Assembly (NCBI GenBank): GCA_902627735.1
Contig: CACOKI010000001.1
Coordinates: 101,482-165,481 of the forward strand
Direction of reading: 5' to 3'
Source of the DNA: an uncultured Pelagibacteraceae bacterium
Lineage (GTDB): Bacteria > Pseudomonadota > Alphaproteobacteria > Pelagibacterales > Pelagibacteraceae
DNA: 64,000 nt
Shown: positions 9,525-19,739 of the stretch, piece by piece
Position numbering within the stretch: position 1 is the first letter of the stretch
Layout: the number at the start of each line of letters is the position of its first letter
Position numbers and translations under genes: made by a program
The notes under the pieces: generated by a model
The model's input: the letters and a program-made list of their open reading frames with translations, nothing else
Told to the model about the DNA's origin: nothing
Databases searched by the model: none

Positions 9525-12299
9525 ATGAGCAAAATTCAAAAAACTGATCATTTTTATTTAATTGATGGATCTGGATATATTTTTAGGGCTTACTATGCTT
9601 TACCTCCTTTAACTAGAAAAAGTGATGGATTACCAACGGGAGCTGTAAGTGGTTTTTGTAGCATGTTATTTAAACTTCTAGAGGATTCAAAGTCAGATAA
9701 AAATTTGCAAAAACCATCCCATTTCGCAGTCATTTTTGACTCAGCTAGAAAAACATTCAGAAATGAAATTTATAGCGATTACAAAGCTAATCGAGCTGAG
9801 GCGCCTGATGATTTAGCACCACAATTTGAATATATCAGAAAATCTGTTTTGGCATTTAATTTACCATCAGTAGAATTAGTGAATTATGAAGCTGACGATT
9901 TAATAGCTACCTATGTAGATAAAATTTTAAGAGCAGGAGGAAAGGCAACTATCGTATCTTCAGATAAAGATCTTATGCAATTATATAAAAAAGATGTTCG
10001 AATTTATGATCCTATGAAAAATAAGTTTATAAATGATGAAGATGTTCAGAAAAAATTTGGTGTAGGTGCAGACAAGGTAATTGATGTTCAAGCTTTAGCT
10101 GGTGATAGTAGTGATAATGTTCCAGGAGTACCAGGAATTGGCGTCAAGACAGCCGCAGAATTAATAAACAAATATGGAACACTCGAAAAGCTTCTAGAAT
10201 GTGCAAATGAAATAAAACAAAACAAAAGAAGAGAAACTTTAATTGAAAATCAGGATAAAGCAATAATTAGTAAAAAATTGGTGACTTTGAAAAATGATGC
10301 CCCAATAGAAAGAGATTTAAATGAATTTAAACTTAAGGAGATTGATAAGGATAAACTTTATAAATTTTTAAGAGAAATGGAGTTTAATAGGCTATTAAGT
10401 TCTGCTATTTCTGTTTACGGCGAACCTAGCTTTTCTAGCAGTAAAGAAGAGGTTAAAACTGAAGAAAAACAAAACCCAATAAATAAAAATAAATATCATT
10501 TAATAACAAAACCCGAAGAGATTGATAATTGGATAAAGGAAGCAGAGGAGGTTGGCGAGGTTGCAGTTGATACAGAGACAAGCTCACTCGATCCTCATCA
10601 AGCTGATTTAATTGGAATCTCATTGAGCTCAAAGATTGGTAAAGCTTGTTATATTCCTCTAGGCCATAAATCAGACAAATGTATTGATAAAAATTTAGTT
10701 TTAGGAAAATTGAAACCTTTATTAGAAGACTCAAGTGTAAAAAAGATAGGACAGAATATTAAATTTGATTTTATTGTTTTATTTAATCAAGGAATAGAGC
10801 TTAACTCAATGGAGGATACAATGCTTATGTCTTATGCCTTAGACGCGGGCAAAAATAGACATAATATGGATACTTTATCTGAAATACACTTGGATCATAA
10901 ACCAATAGCTTTTAAAGATTTAGTTGGTTCAGGAAAAAAAGAAATTAATTTTAGTGATGTTGATATTGATAAAGCAAAGGATTATGCTGCTGAGGACGCA
11001 GACATCACTTTTAGATTATATAAAAAATTTAAAAAAAATCTGAAAACAGAAAAAATGACTAATATTTATGAGGTTTTTGAAAAACCAATGATTAAAATTT
11101 TAGCGTTTATGGAAATTGAGGGGATTAAAATTGATAGTAAATTTCTTAAAGTTTTATCATTAAAATTTCAAAAAAAGATACAGAAAATTCAAAGTGATGT
11201 TTTCAAAATTTCAAAAAAAGAATTTAATATAGCATCACCCAAACAATTAGGAGAAATTATCTATAATGATCTGAAGATAGCTAATTTAAAAAAAACAAAA
11301 AAAGGAAGTTTTGCTACAAGTGCATCTGTTCTAGAAGATTTAGCTTTTAAAGGTCATAAATTTCCGCAATTAGTCTTAGATTGGAGACAGTTATCTAAAT
11401 TAAAAAATACTTACTCTGAAACTTTACCAGAACATATTAATCCTAAAACTAAGAGAGTTCATACATCTTTTTTACTTGCTGCAACTTCTACAGGCAGACT
11501 GGCTTCAAGTGATCCAAATTTACAAAATATCCCAATTAAATCCGAAGATGGAAAAGATATTAGAAAAGCTTTTATTGCTGAAAAAGATTATTCGTTAATT
11601 TCTGCAGATTATAATCAGATAGAAATGAGAATTTTAGCTGATTTAGCAGATGTAAAAGAACTTAAAAAAGCTTTTAAAAATAATGAAGACATACATTCAT
11701 TAACAGCTAGTCAGATATTTAACGTTGATATTAAAAAAGTAAATCAAGATCAAAGAAGAAAAGCAAAAGCAATTAATTTTGGAATTATTTATGGAATTTC
11801 TCAATATGGTTTGGCAAAACAAATTAATGTAAGTAATTTTGAAGCAGAGGAATTTTTAAATTCATATTTTGCTAAATTTCCAGAAATTAAAGACTACATG
11901 GATAAAACAATAAAATTTTGTAGAAAAAGTGGTTATGTAAATAATATCTTTGGAAGAAGGTCTCATTTTATCAGTATTAATGATAAAAATTACAATATTC
12001 GAAATTTCCAAGAACGTGCTGCGATTAATGCACCTATCCAAGGATCTGCCTCAGAAATAATGCGATTAGCCATGATAAGATTATCAAAGAGATTATCTGA
12101 AAAAAAGTTTCAAAAAACTAAAATGTTATTACAAATTCACGATGAATTAATATTTGAAACACCTAAAGATGATGCAAAAAGAATCAGTAAAATTATTATC
12201 GAGGAAATGACAGGGGTAGCTAATAGTGATCAACATTCGTTTTCGATACCTTTAACAGTTGATATGAATATAGGTGATAATTGGGGCGCTCTACATTAA
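9525..12299 (+). CDS. polA: DNA polymerase I
   Basis: 924 aa; 5' nuclease domain (DGSGYIFRAYYALPPL), 3'-5' exo (VDTETSSLD), pol motifs (DPNLQNIPIK, SADYNQIEMR, QIHDELIFE). Confidence 0.97.
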   Translation: MSKIQKTDHFYLIDGSGYIFRAYYALPPLTRKSDGLPTGAVSGFCSMLFKLLEDSKSDKNLQKPSHFAVIFDSARKTFRNEIYSDYKANRAEAPDDLAPQFEYIRKSVLAFNLPSVELVNYEADDLIATYVDKILRAGGKATIVSSDKDLMQLYKKDVRIYDPMKNKFINDEDVQKKFGVGADKVIDVQALAGDSSDNVPGVPGIGVKTAAELINKYGTLEKLLECANEIKQNKRRETLIENQDKAIISKKLVTLKNDAPIERDLNEFKLKEIDKDKLYKFLREMEFNRLLSSAISVYGEPSFSSSKEEVKTEEKQNPINKNKYHLITKPEEIDNWIKEAEEVGEVAVDTETSSLDPHQADLIGISLSSKIGKACYIPLGHKSDKCIDKNLVLGKLKPLLEDSSVKKIGQNIKFDFIVLFNQGIELNSMEDTMLMSYALDAGKNRHNMDTLSEIHLDHKPIAFKDLVGSGKKEINFSDVDIDKAKDYAAEDADITFRLYKKFKKNLKTEKMTNIYEVFEKPMIKILAFMEIEGIKIDSKFLKVLSLKFQKKIQKIQSDVFKISKKEFNIASPKQLGEIIYNDLKIANLKKTKKGSFATSASVLEDLAFKGHKFPQLVLDWRQLSKLKNTYSETLPEHINPKTKRVHTSFLLAATSTGRLASSDPNLQNIPIKSEDGKDIRKAFIAEKDYSLISADYNQIEMRILADLADVKELKKAFKNNEDIHSLTASQIFNVDIKKVNQDQRRKAKAINFGIIYGISQYGLAKQINVSNFEAEEFLNSYFAKFPEIKDYMDKTIKFCRKSGYVNNIFGRRSHFISINDKNYNIRNFQERAAINAPIQGSASEIMRLAMIRLSKRLSEKKFQKTKMLLQIHDELIFETPKDDAKRISKIIIEEMTGVANSDQHSFSIPLTVDMNIGDNWGALH

Positions 12300-12350
12300 T
12301 TTAAATTTCATTGCCCAAATTAGAACAATTTAGTATTTTTATATTCACGT

Positions 12351-13058
12351 ATGCATAAACAAACAATAGCTTTAATTGATGATGATAGAAATATTTTAAC
12401 TAGTTTGAGTATAGCGCTAGAAAAAGAAGGTTTTAAAGTTCAAACTTATATAGACGGAGAAAGTGCTTTAATTGGTTTAACCAGAACACCACCAGATTTA
12501 GCTATTGTTGATATTAAAATGCCAAAAATGGATGGAGAAGAATTATTAAAGAAGTTAAGAAAAAAAACTTCATTACCAGTCATTTTTTTAACTTCAAAAG
12601 ATGATGAAATTGATGAATTACTAGGTTTAAAATTGGGTGCAGACGATTTTGTTAAAAAATCTGGAGGTTTTTCAATTAAAGTTTTAATTGAAAGAATAAG
12701 AGTTCAGTTAAGAAAGAAAGATTCAAAGGATATAATTGAGGAAAATAAAACTATAATTTCACATGGAAAATTAAAGTTAGATCCTTCCCAATTAGAATGC
12801 GAGTGGGATGGAAAACAATTGCCTGATAAATTAACAACTACTGAATTTCTTTTGGTAAAAGAATTAGCTAAAAGACCAGGTATTATTAAAGAAAGGGCAC
12901 AACTTATGGACATAGCATATAGAGAAGATACTGATATTGAAGATCGTACTATTGATAGTCACGTAAAGAGAATTAGAAAAAAATTTAAAAGGGTTGATCC
13001 AAATTTTTCAGCTATTGAAACTAGATATGGAAGTGGTTATAGATGGAATGTTAGCTAA
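12351..13058 (+). CDS. chvI: OmpR/ChvI-family response regulator
   Basis: Receiver domain (IALIDDDRNILTSL) plus winged helix (TIDSHVKRIRKKFKRVDPNFSAIETRYGSGYRW); directly followed by chvG-like kinase. Confidence 0.9.
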   Translation: MHKQTIALIDDDRNILTSLSIALEKEGFKVQTYIDGESALIGLTRTPPDLAIVDIKMPKMDGEELLKKLRKKTSLPVIFLTSKDDEIDELLGLKLGADDFVKKSGGFSIKVLIERIRVQLRKKDSKDIIEENKTIISHGKLKLDPSQLECEWDGKQLPDKLTTTEFLLVKELAKRPGIIKERAQLMDIAYREDTDIEDRTIDSHVKRIRKKFKRVDPNFSAIETRYGSGYRWNVS

Positions 13059-14599
13059 TGTTTGGCGTTCTCCTTAAAAATTTATCTATTTTAAAAAAAT
13101 TTTTATTAATAAATTTAATTTTTTTTACAATCATTGGGTCATTTACATTTTTATATTTGAAAAATGTACAACCAAATTTAATAAAAAAAAAATCCTCTAA
13201 CCATATAGAAATAATCAATAACACTATTGATAATTTAAATAGATTAGATGTTAAATTTATTGAAGAAGATATTAGAAAATTTTTATTTTCAACAAGATTT
13301 CTTTTTCAGAACTTAGATAGAGTGATTTTTTTTGACAATGAACTTAATTTAATTGGTGATACTGATACACTTGATCTTGATCCTAGATCGTTTTCAAAAA
13401 GATTAGATTTAGTCGAATTAGAAGTATTAAGTGAGGAAAAAACAAAAGAAATAATTGAAACAAAAAATATAGATATCGGAAATGATAACACTGTTTCTTT
13501 GAAAGATATTTTATTTAATTATGCTGGATCTAAGAATTATGGAATACCTTTTACTTTCACTCAAGATGAATTTAAAAAATTTAAATTAACGACAATAAAA
13601 AATGTAATGAAAGATGATAATAATGTAGGATATATAGCAATAAGTGAAAATGCTAATGATGTAAAAGCAGCAATAAATGAAAGAAAAACTTTTATAATTA
13701 GAACAGCTATAGCAGTAGGAATAGTAATAATAATTTTTTCATTTGTTTTAAATAGATACTTTTTAAAACCTATTAAAAATTTAGTCAGTTATACAAGAAC
13801 AATTAAAGATAAAAATTCAAAAGGTGCAAATATTGATAGTCTTAAATTACGAAATGATGAATTAGGATTATTATCAAATTCTTTAGATGATATGACTTTA
13901 GAATTACAAAAAAGAATTTCACATGCTGAAAATTTTTCTACAGATCTTGTTCATGAAATAAGAAATCCTTTAGCTTCTCTTAAAAGTGCATCTGAAATCT
14001 TACACGATACAAATGATATTAATCAAAGGATAAAATTAATTAATATTTTAAGTCATGATGTTCAAAGAATTGAAAGATTAATTACAGATTATTCTCAAAT
14101 GTTAAAAGATGAAGTTGCATTAAGTAAGGAGAAAACCAAAAAACTTGATATAGAACCAATTATTAAATCAGTTGTTGATGACTTTAATAATATTTATAAA
14201 GTAAAAAGAGGAATTAATATTTCTTATAAAAATGACGGTAAAAATAATTATTTTATTAATGGTATTGAAAACAGAATTGAACAAATAATTGCGAATTTAT
14301 TGGATAATGCAATATCTTTTAGTGAGGACAATAAAGATATAGTTGTTAAAGTTTCAAAAAAAAATAATAAAGAGATTAATATCGATGTTTTAGATGAAGG
14401 ACAAGGATTCAAAGAGAAAGATACTAATAAAATTTTTAAAAGATTTTATAGTAATAGACCAGATAAATTTGGTCAACATTCAGGCTTAGGATTGAATATA
14501 GTTAAAAATTTAGTTGATTTACATAATGGCTCAATAAAAGCAACAAATAGAATAGATAAGAAAGGTGCAAGAATGGAAGTCATACTTCCAACTGTATAA
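13058..14599 (+). CDS. chvG: ChvG-like sensor histidine kinase
   Basis: Two TMs, HAMP, H-box DLVHEIRNPLASLKSASEIL, HATPase motifs (NLLDNAISFS, GLGLNIVKNLV). Confidence 0.9.
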   Translation: MFGVLLKNLSILKKFLLINLIFFTIIGSFTFLYLKNVQPNLIKKKSSNHIEIINNTIDNLNRLDVKFIEEDIRKFLFSTRFLFQNLDRVIFFDNELNLIGDTDTLDLDPRSFSKRLDLVELEVLSEEKTKEIIETKNIDIGNDNTVSLKDILFNYAGSKNYGIPFTFTQDEFKKFKLTTIKNVMKDDNNVGYIAISENANDVKAAINERKTFIIRTAIAVGIVIIIFSFVLNRYFLKPIKNLVSYTRTIKDKNSKGANIDSLKLRNDELGLLSNSLDDMTLELQKRISHAENFSTDLVHEIRNPLASLKSASEILHDTNDINQRIKLINILSHDVQRIERLITDYSQMLKDEVALSKEKTKKLDIEPIIKSVVDDFNNIYKVKRGINISYKNDGKNNYFINGIENRIEQIIANLLDNAISFSEDNKDIVVKVSKKNNKEINIDVLDEGQGFKEKDTNKIFKRFYSNRPDKFGQHSGLGLNIVKNLVDLHNGSIKATNRIDKKGARMEVILPTV

Positions 14600-14644
14600 A
14601 GTCCTATTGATTAATTAATTCATTGTTGTTAGAAGATCTCCAAC

Positions 14645-15931
14645 ATGGAAGATTTTAAAGTAAAAGATATAAACCAAGCAGAATTTGGTCGGAAAGAAAT
14701 TTCAATAGCAGAAAGTGAAATGCCAGGGCTAATGGCATTGAGAGAAGAATATAAGGGGAAGTTACCTCTCAAAGGTGCAAAAATTATTGGATGTTTGCAC
14801 ATGACTATTCAAACAGCTGTTTTAATAGAAACATTAGTTAATTTAGGAGCAGATGTTAGATGGTCATCCTGTAACATATTTTCGACACAAGACCACGCCG
14901 CTGCAGCTATTGCTAAGTCAGGTATACCTGTGTATGCATGGAAGGGAGAAACTGAGGAAGAATATGTTTGGTGTATTAAACAAACTATAGAGGCGAAGAA
15001 AGATTGGAAACCAAATATGCTTTTAGATGATGGTGGAGATTTAACTGCTATAATGCATAAAGAATATAAAGATTTATTAAGAGATGTAAAAGGCGTTTCA
15101 GAGGAAACAACAACAGGTATTAAGGCTCTTAATAAAATGGAAAAAAACAATTCACTTATGATACCAGCAATAAATGTGAATGACTCAGTTACAAAATCTA
15201 AATTTGATAATCTTTATGGTTGTAGAGAAAGCTTAGTTGATGGAATTAGAAGAGCTACAGATGTAATGATGTCTGGAAAAGTAGCAATAGTTGCAGGTTT
15301 TGGTGATGTCGGTAAAGGCAGTGCTGCATCTTTAAGACAAAGTGGTGCTAGAGTTTTAATTACCGAAGCAGACCCAATTTGTGCGTTACAAGCTGCAATG
15401 GAAGGATATGAAGTTGTTTTAATGGAAGAGGCTATAAGCAAAGCAGATGTAGTAGTAACTGCGACTGGAAATAAAGATATTGTGACTGCTGATCACATGA
15501 GAGAAATGAAAGATAGAGCGATTCTTTGTAATATTGGTCATTTTGATAATGAGATTCAAGTCGATGCTTTAAAAAATTATAAATGGACCGAGGTAAAACC
15601 ACAAGTTCATGAAATTGAACTTCCAAACGGTAAAAGGATAATTCTTTTGGCAGAAGGAAGATTAGTTAATCTGGGATGTGCAACAGGTCACCCAAGTTTT
15701 GTGATGAGTGCTTCATTCACGAATCAAGTAATTGCACAAATAGAGCTTTGGAATAATTATAAAAAATACGAAAATAAGGTTTATGTATTGCCAAAACATC
15801 TTGATGAAAAAGTTGCAACTTTACATCTTAAAAAAGTTGGAGCAAAGTTAACCAGATTAACTAAAGAACAAGCGGATTATATTAGTGTTGGCGTAGAGGG
15901 TCCATTTAAACCTGATGCATATCGATACTAA
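14645..15931 (+). CDS. ahcY: Adenosylhomocysteinase
   Basis: 428 aa; [29 protein letters not shown], ...KPDAYRY C-terminus. Confidence 0.97.
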   Translation: MEDFKVKDINQAEFGRKEISIAESEMPGLMALREEYKGKLPLKGAKIIGCLHMTIQTAVLIETLVNLGADVRWSSCNIFSTQDHAAAAIAKSGIPVYAWKGETEEEYVWCIKQTIEAKKDWKPNMLLDDGGDLTAIMHKEYKDLLRDVKGVSEETTTGIKALNKMEKNNSLMIPAINVNDSVTKSKFDNLYGCRESLVDGIRRATDVMMSGKVAIVAGFGDVGKGSAASLRQSGARVLITEADPICALQAAMEGYEVVLMEEAISKADVVVTATGNKDIVTADHMREMKDRAILCNIGHFDNEIQVDALKNYKWTEVKPQVHEIELPNGKRIILLAEGRLVNLGCATGHPSFVMSASFTNQVIAQIELWNNYKKYENKVYVLPKHLDEKVATLHLKKVGAKLTRLTKEQADYISVGVEGPFKPDAYRY

Positions 15932-16370
15932 TAATGAAAAGATAGATATTTCCTCAGAAAAATTGTTGGAAGAACTAGCAGCAAAAGTTTTTAAGAATAT
16001 AAAATTAGGGGATATAATTTTTTTAATTGGAGAGATGGGAGTTGGGAAGACTACCTTTGTAAAATATCTAGTAAATGAGTTTCAAAAACAAAATAAACTT
16101 AAATTAACAGAGGTCACAAGCCCTACTTTTAATTTACTCAATGAGTATGATATAAATAATGTAAGAATTAATCATTATGATTTGTATAGAATTAAGTCCT
16201 CAAAAGAGATTGATAATTTGGGTATTTTTGAAAATATTTATGACTCAATTACTTTAATCGAATGGCCACAGATGATTGAAAAAAAACCTAAAGAGATTAT
16301 AGAATTTAAATTTAATTACGAGAAGGATTACCAGAAAAGGTCAATTTGCATCAAGGGCCTTAGTATTTAA
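15915..16370 (+). CDS. tsaE: tRNA threonylcarbamoyladenosine biosynthesis ATPase TsaE
   Basis: [15 protein letters not shown]-loop, [26 protein letters not shown]; overlaps the ahcY 3' end by 17 bp. Confidence 0.93.
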   Translation: MHIDTNNEKIDISSEKLLEELAAKVFKNIKLGDIIFLIGEMGVGKTTFVKYLVNEFQKQNKLKLTEVTSPTFNLLNEYDINNVRINHYDLYRIKSSKEIDNLGIFENIYDSITLIEWPQMIEKKPKEIIEFKFNYEKDYQKRSICIKGLSI

Positions 16371-16378
16371 ACATTTAA

Positions 16379-17330
16379 ATGAAAAATAATTTAGTTTTAA
16401 AGAAAATTAAAGGTGATGCATCATTTAGAAATTTTTATAGAAAAAGGAATAAAGACAAAACATCCATTATAGTATTTGCAAAAAAAGAAAAGCAAAAAAA
16501 TTTAATTATCTATGATGCAATTAACAAAATTTTAAATAAAAATCAAATTTTAGCACCAAAATTATATTCATATAAATACAATAAAAATTTTATTGAGATT
16601 CAAGATTTTGGTAATGAAACAATTTTTGCACTAGTAAAAAAAGAGAGTAAAAAAAGTTTTTTTTACTTTAAAAAAAATAATTAAAGAATTGAATAAAATA
16701 CAAGCTATAAAAGATAAAAAAATTAAAACATTTCAAAATAAGACATATACCATTCCAAAATATGAAAAAAAAATTTTAGTAAAAGAAGCCAATTTATTTT
16801 GTGATTGGTACGCTAAAAAAGTTCTTTCTAAAGAAAAAAAAACAAAATTTAATCTTAAGTTTAAGAAAATTGTTAAAAAGCTTTCACAGAAAATTAAATT
16901 GAAAAATCATATTTTTGTCCATAGAGATTTTCATATTTCTAATTTGATGTATCAAAACAATAAAATTGCCATTATAGATAGTCAGGATGCATTAATAGGA
17001 AATAAAGCTTATGATTTAGCATCATTAATCGATGATGTTAGATATAAAACATCAAAATCATTTAAACAAAATGTTTATAAATTTTATATCAAGACACAAA
17101 AAAGTCTTGATAAAAAAAAGTTTAAAAATGATTTTGAAATAATATCTGTCTTACGAAATTTAAAGGTTATAGGTGTTTTTACAAGGTTAGCGATTAGAGA
17201 TAATAAAAAAAAATATTTAAAACTTATACCTTATACTTGGAGTTTAATTAAAATGAGAATAAAAGAAAATAAAAATTTTAAAGAGCTTAATGATTTATTA
17301 AAACAATCTTTCAAAGATAAAATGACATGA
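16379..17330 (+). CDS. amgK: Phosphotransferase family protein (AmgK-like N-acetylmuramate/GlcNAc kinase), reading frame split by a frameshift near 16649-16677
   Basis: ORFs 16379-16684 and 16689-17330 join into one APH-fold protein if one base is removed from the A8 run (16670-16677): ...FKKIIKELNKIQAIKD...; second half has HRDFHISNLMYQ and IIDSQDALIGNKAYDLASLIDD. Confidence 0.8.
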
Positions 17331-18013
17331 AAGTAAATACAGCTTTAATTCTTTGTGCCGGTTATGGAAAAAGACTTTTACCTTTGACATCAAAAAAACC
17401 AAAACCTCTTTTAGAGTTAAAACATAAGACACTTTTAGAAAAATGTATAAATTTAATTGCTAAATTAAATGTAAAAAAAATTATTATCAATACATTCTAT
17501 ATGGAAGAGCAAATTTTCGAATTTGTAAAAAAAAAAAATTTTTCAATAGATATCGAAATTATTAGAGATGGAAAAAAAATATTAAATACAGGTGGTGGAA
17601 TTTTGAACATGATCCAAAAGTCGTCTGATAATGATTTTTTAGTTTTTAATCCAGATACAGTATGGAGTGAAAATTATTTGGATGAAATTTTGAAAATGGA
17701 GAATTTTTATTTTTCTAATAAATTAAATAATATCCTTTTGCTAGTAAAAAAAGATTTAAGTTTTGATAAAAATTTGAAAGGTGATTTTGATTTAAAGATT
17801 AATCAAATAAATAGAGATAATAAAGAATTTACTTTTATTGGATGTCAAATCCTAAATAAAAAGTTATTTAAAAATTATAAAGTTAATGATTTTCCAATAT
17901 CAGAGATTTGGAATAAATTATTATCAAGCAATCAATTAAATGGTTTTGAAAGTTTAAATAAATTTTACCACTTAACAAATTTTGAAGTTTTTAATAAACT
18001 AAAAGATCTTTAG
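17327..18013 (+). CDS. murU: Sugar nucleotidyltransferase (MurU-like N-acetylmuramate-1-P uridylyltransferase)
   Basis: ALILCAGYGKRLLPLTSKKPKPLLEL signature; adjacent to amgK-like gene. Confidence 0.8.
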   Translation: MKVNTALILCAGYGKRLLPLTSKKPKPLLELKHKTLLEKCINLIAKLNVKKIIINTFYMEEQIFEFVKKKNFSIDIEIIRDGKKILNTGGGILNMIQKSSDNDFLVFNPDTVWSENYLDEILKMENFYFSNKLNNILLLVKKDLSFDKNLKGDFDLKINQINRDNKEFTFIGCQILNKKLFKNYKVNDFPISEIWNKLLSSNQLNGFESLNKFYHLTNFEVFNKLKDL

Positions 18014-18704
18014 ATCTATCTTTATCTAAGTATTCACAATCTATAATATCTAGCTCATCATTGAATTTTATTACTAAAGGATTTCCAGTAGGAATTTCTA
18101 AATTTAGAATTTGATAGTTATCTAATTTAAATAAGTATTTACACAAAGCTCTTATCGAATTTCCATGAGCTGAAATTAAAACATTTTTTTTAAACAGTTT
18201 ATTTTCAATTTCTTTTTTATAAAATTTGATAACTCTTTCATATGTATCTTTTAAGGACTCAGTATCAGGAATAATAATTCCAGGTATATTTTTGTAAGTT
18301 TCAATATTATTTGGATGATATAAACTTTTTCTATCTAAAGGTTCTGGTTTAATATCCCAAGATCTTCTTAACTTATGGACTTTTTCTTCACCTAGTTTTT
18401 TAGCCATTTCAATTTTATTCAGTCCAGTAAGGGCACCATAATGTCTTTCATTTAGCTCCCAAGCTCTAACAAAATTATTTTGATCGTTTAAGATTTTTTG
18501 AATAATCTTTAATGTATCGTTTGCTCTTAGTTGTAGAGATGAATAGTAAAGGTTAATTGTAATATTTTTTTCTTTTATTAGATCTCCTGCTTTTTTTGCT
18601 TCTGATATTCCTTTCTCTGTTAAGTGAACATCCACCCATCCAGTAAATCTTTTTTCAAGATTCCAAGTACTTTGGCCATGTCGAATTAATATTAAATAAT
18701 TCAT
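17991..18704 (-). CDS. gpmA: 2,3-bisphosphoglycerate-dependent phosphoglycerate mutase
   Basis: LIRHGQSTWNLEKRFTGWVDVHLTEKG, ERHYGALTGLNK, SAHGNSIRAL. Confidence 0.95.
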   Translation of the reverse strand: MNYLILIRHGQSTWNLEKRFTGWVDVHLTEKGISEAKKAGDLIKEKNITINLYYSSLQLRANDTLKIIQKILNDQNNFVRAWELNERHYGALTGLNKIEMAKKLGEEKVHKLRRSWDIKPEPLDRKSLYHPNNIETYKNIPGIIIPDTESLKDTYERVIKFYKKEIENKLFKKNVLISAHGNSIRALCKYLFKLDNYQILNLEIPTGNPLVIKFNDELDIIDCEYLDKDRSKDLLVY

Positions 18705-18745
18705 TAGATTGATTATTATTTTAATATAAATAAAAACTACAATAT

Positions 18746-19147
18746 ATGTTTAATAAATTTTTTTCATTTTTAAAAACAATTTTTTATATTGCAAATTTTG
18801 TATTAATTTTCCTTTATATCTTTCCTGGAAGCATACTTGGATGGTTGTTTTATGGAAATGCTGGTTTACAGCCACAAATTACATCTGATTTCTTGGTATC
18901 CTCTAATCATGTTTATGCATTTATTTTACTATCAATTTTAGGATACTTTTCATATGAAAAAACAAAATTAAGTTTTTTGTTCATTTATTTATTTTGTCTC
19001 GCGATTTGTTTAGAGATATTACATTTAATAATTCCAAATAGAGGTTTTGAGTTTTCAGATTTATTTGGAAATTTATTAGGAGTTATATTAATTTATTTTT
19101 ATTTCTTAATAAAAAAATATTTATTCAAACGTATTGATGAAAAATAA
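18746..19147 (+). CDS. VanZ-like family membrane protein
   Basis: 133 aa, 4 TM; LEILHLIIPNRGFEFSDLFGNLLGV motif. Confidence 0.7.
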   Translation: MFNKFFSFLKTIFYIANFVLIFLYIFPGSILGWLFYGNAGLQPQITSDFLVSSNHVYAFILLSILGYFSYEKTKLSFLFIYLFCLAICLEILHLIIPNRGFEFSDLFGNLLGVILIYFYFLIKKYLFKRIDEK

Positions 19148-19739
19148 ATTTTATAACTATACTCTTATTTTTATATTAATTTCTCTTCTATCTTGTTCTT
19201 CTATACCTAAGAATACATCTGATAGTTGTTCAATTTTTGATGAAAAATACTTTTGGTATAAGCATACTAAAAAGGTAGAAAAAAAATGGGGTACTCCAAT
19301 ATATATTCAATTAGCTATAATTAAAATGGAGTCAGACTTTGATTGGTTAGCTAAACCTGGTAGAACTAAAATTTTTAAGGTAATACCCTACAAGCGACTT
19401 TCAAGTTCATTTGGTTATTCACAAGCAATCAAAGGAACTTGGGAACAATATAAAAAAGAAACCGGAAATAAATTAGCGTCAAGAGTAAGATTTAAAGATA
19501 GTGTTGACTTTATTGGTTGGTATACAAATAAAACTGAGACAATTCTAAAAATTTCAAAAAAAGATGCCTTTAGACAATATCTTGCTTATCATGAAGGTTG
19601 GGGGAATTATAAATATTATAAAAAGAATAAAAAAGTAATAAAACTAGCTAAAAAAGTAGAGAAGCAATCAAATATTTATAAAAACCAACTAAATAAATGC
19701 AAAAATATTTTAAGTAGAAAAAAGTTTATTATTTTCTAA
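19134..19739 (+). CDS. Lytic transglycosylase-like lipoprotein
   Basis: Lipobox LLSCSS; IQLAIIKMESDFDWLA...SSFGYSQAIKGTWEQYKKETG resembles SLT catalytic region. Confidence 0.75.
   Translation: MMKNKFYNYTLIFILISLLSCSSIPKNTSDSCSIFDEKYFWYKHTKKVEKKWGTPIYIQLAIIKMESDFDWLAKPGRTKIFKVIPYKRLSSSFGYSQAIKGTWEQYKKETGNKLASRVRFKDSVDFIGWYTNKTETILKISKKDAFRQYLAYHEGWGNYKYYKKNKKVIKLAKKVEKQSNIYKNQLNKCKNILSRKKFIIF

Noticed and set aside
10453-10734. Antisense ORF (93 aa) inside polA, and similar antisense ORFs (14809-15150, 21368-21712, 32954-33322, 53334-53636, 53943-54401, 58028-58471)
   Set aside because: They lie fully within confidently assigned genes on the opposite strand and show no recognisable family features; expected by-products of codon bias.
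14600-14644. Possible SAM/SAH riboswitch upstream of ahcY
   Set aside because: The intergenic space is only about 45 nt and shows only a weak TGTTG/CAACA pairing; no known SAM/SAH aptamer core recognised.
17991-18013. AAAGATCTTT palindrome at the murU/gpmA overlap as an operator
   Set aside because: Lies within the convergent coding overlap; more simply a weak 3' stem-loop or chance in AT-rich DNA.
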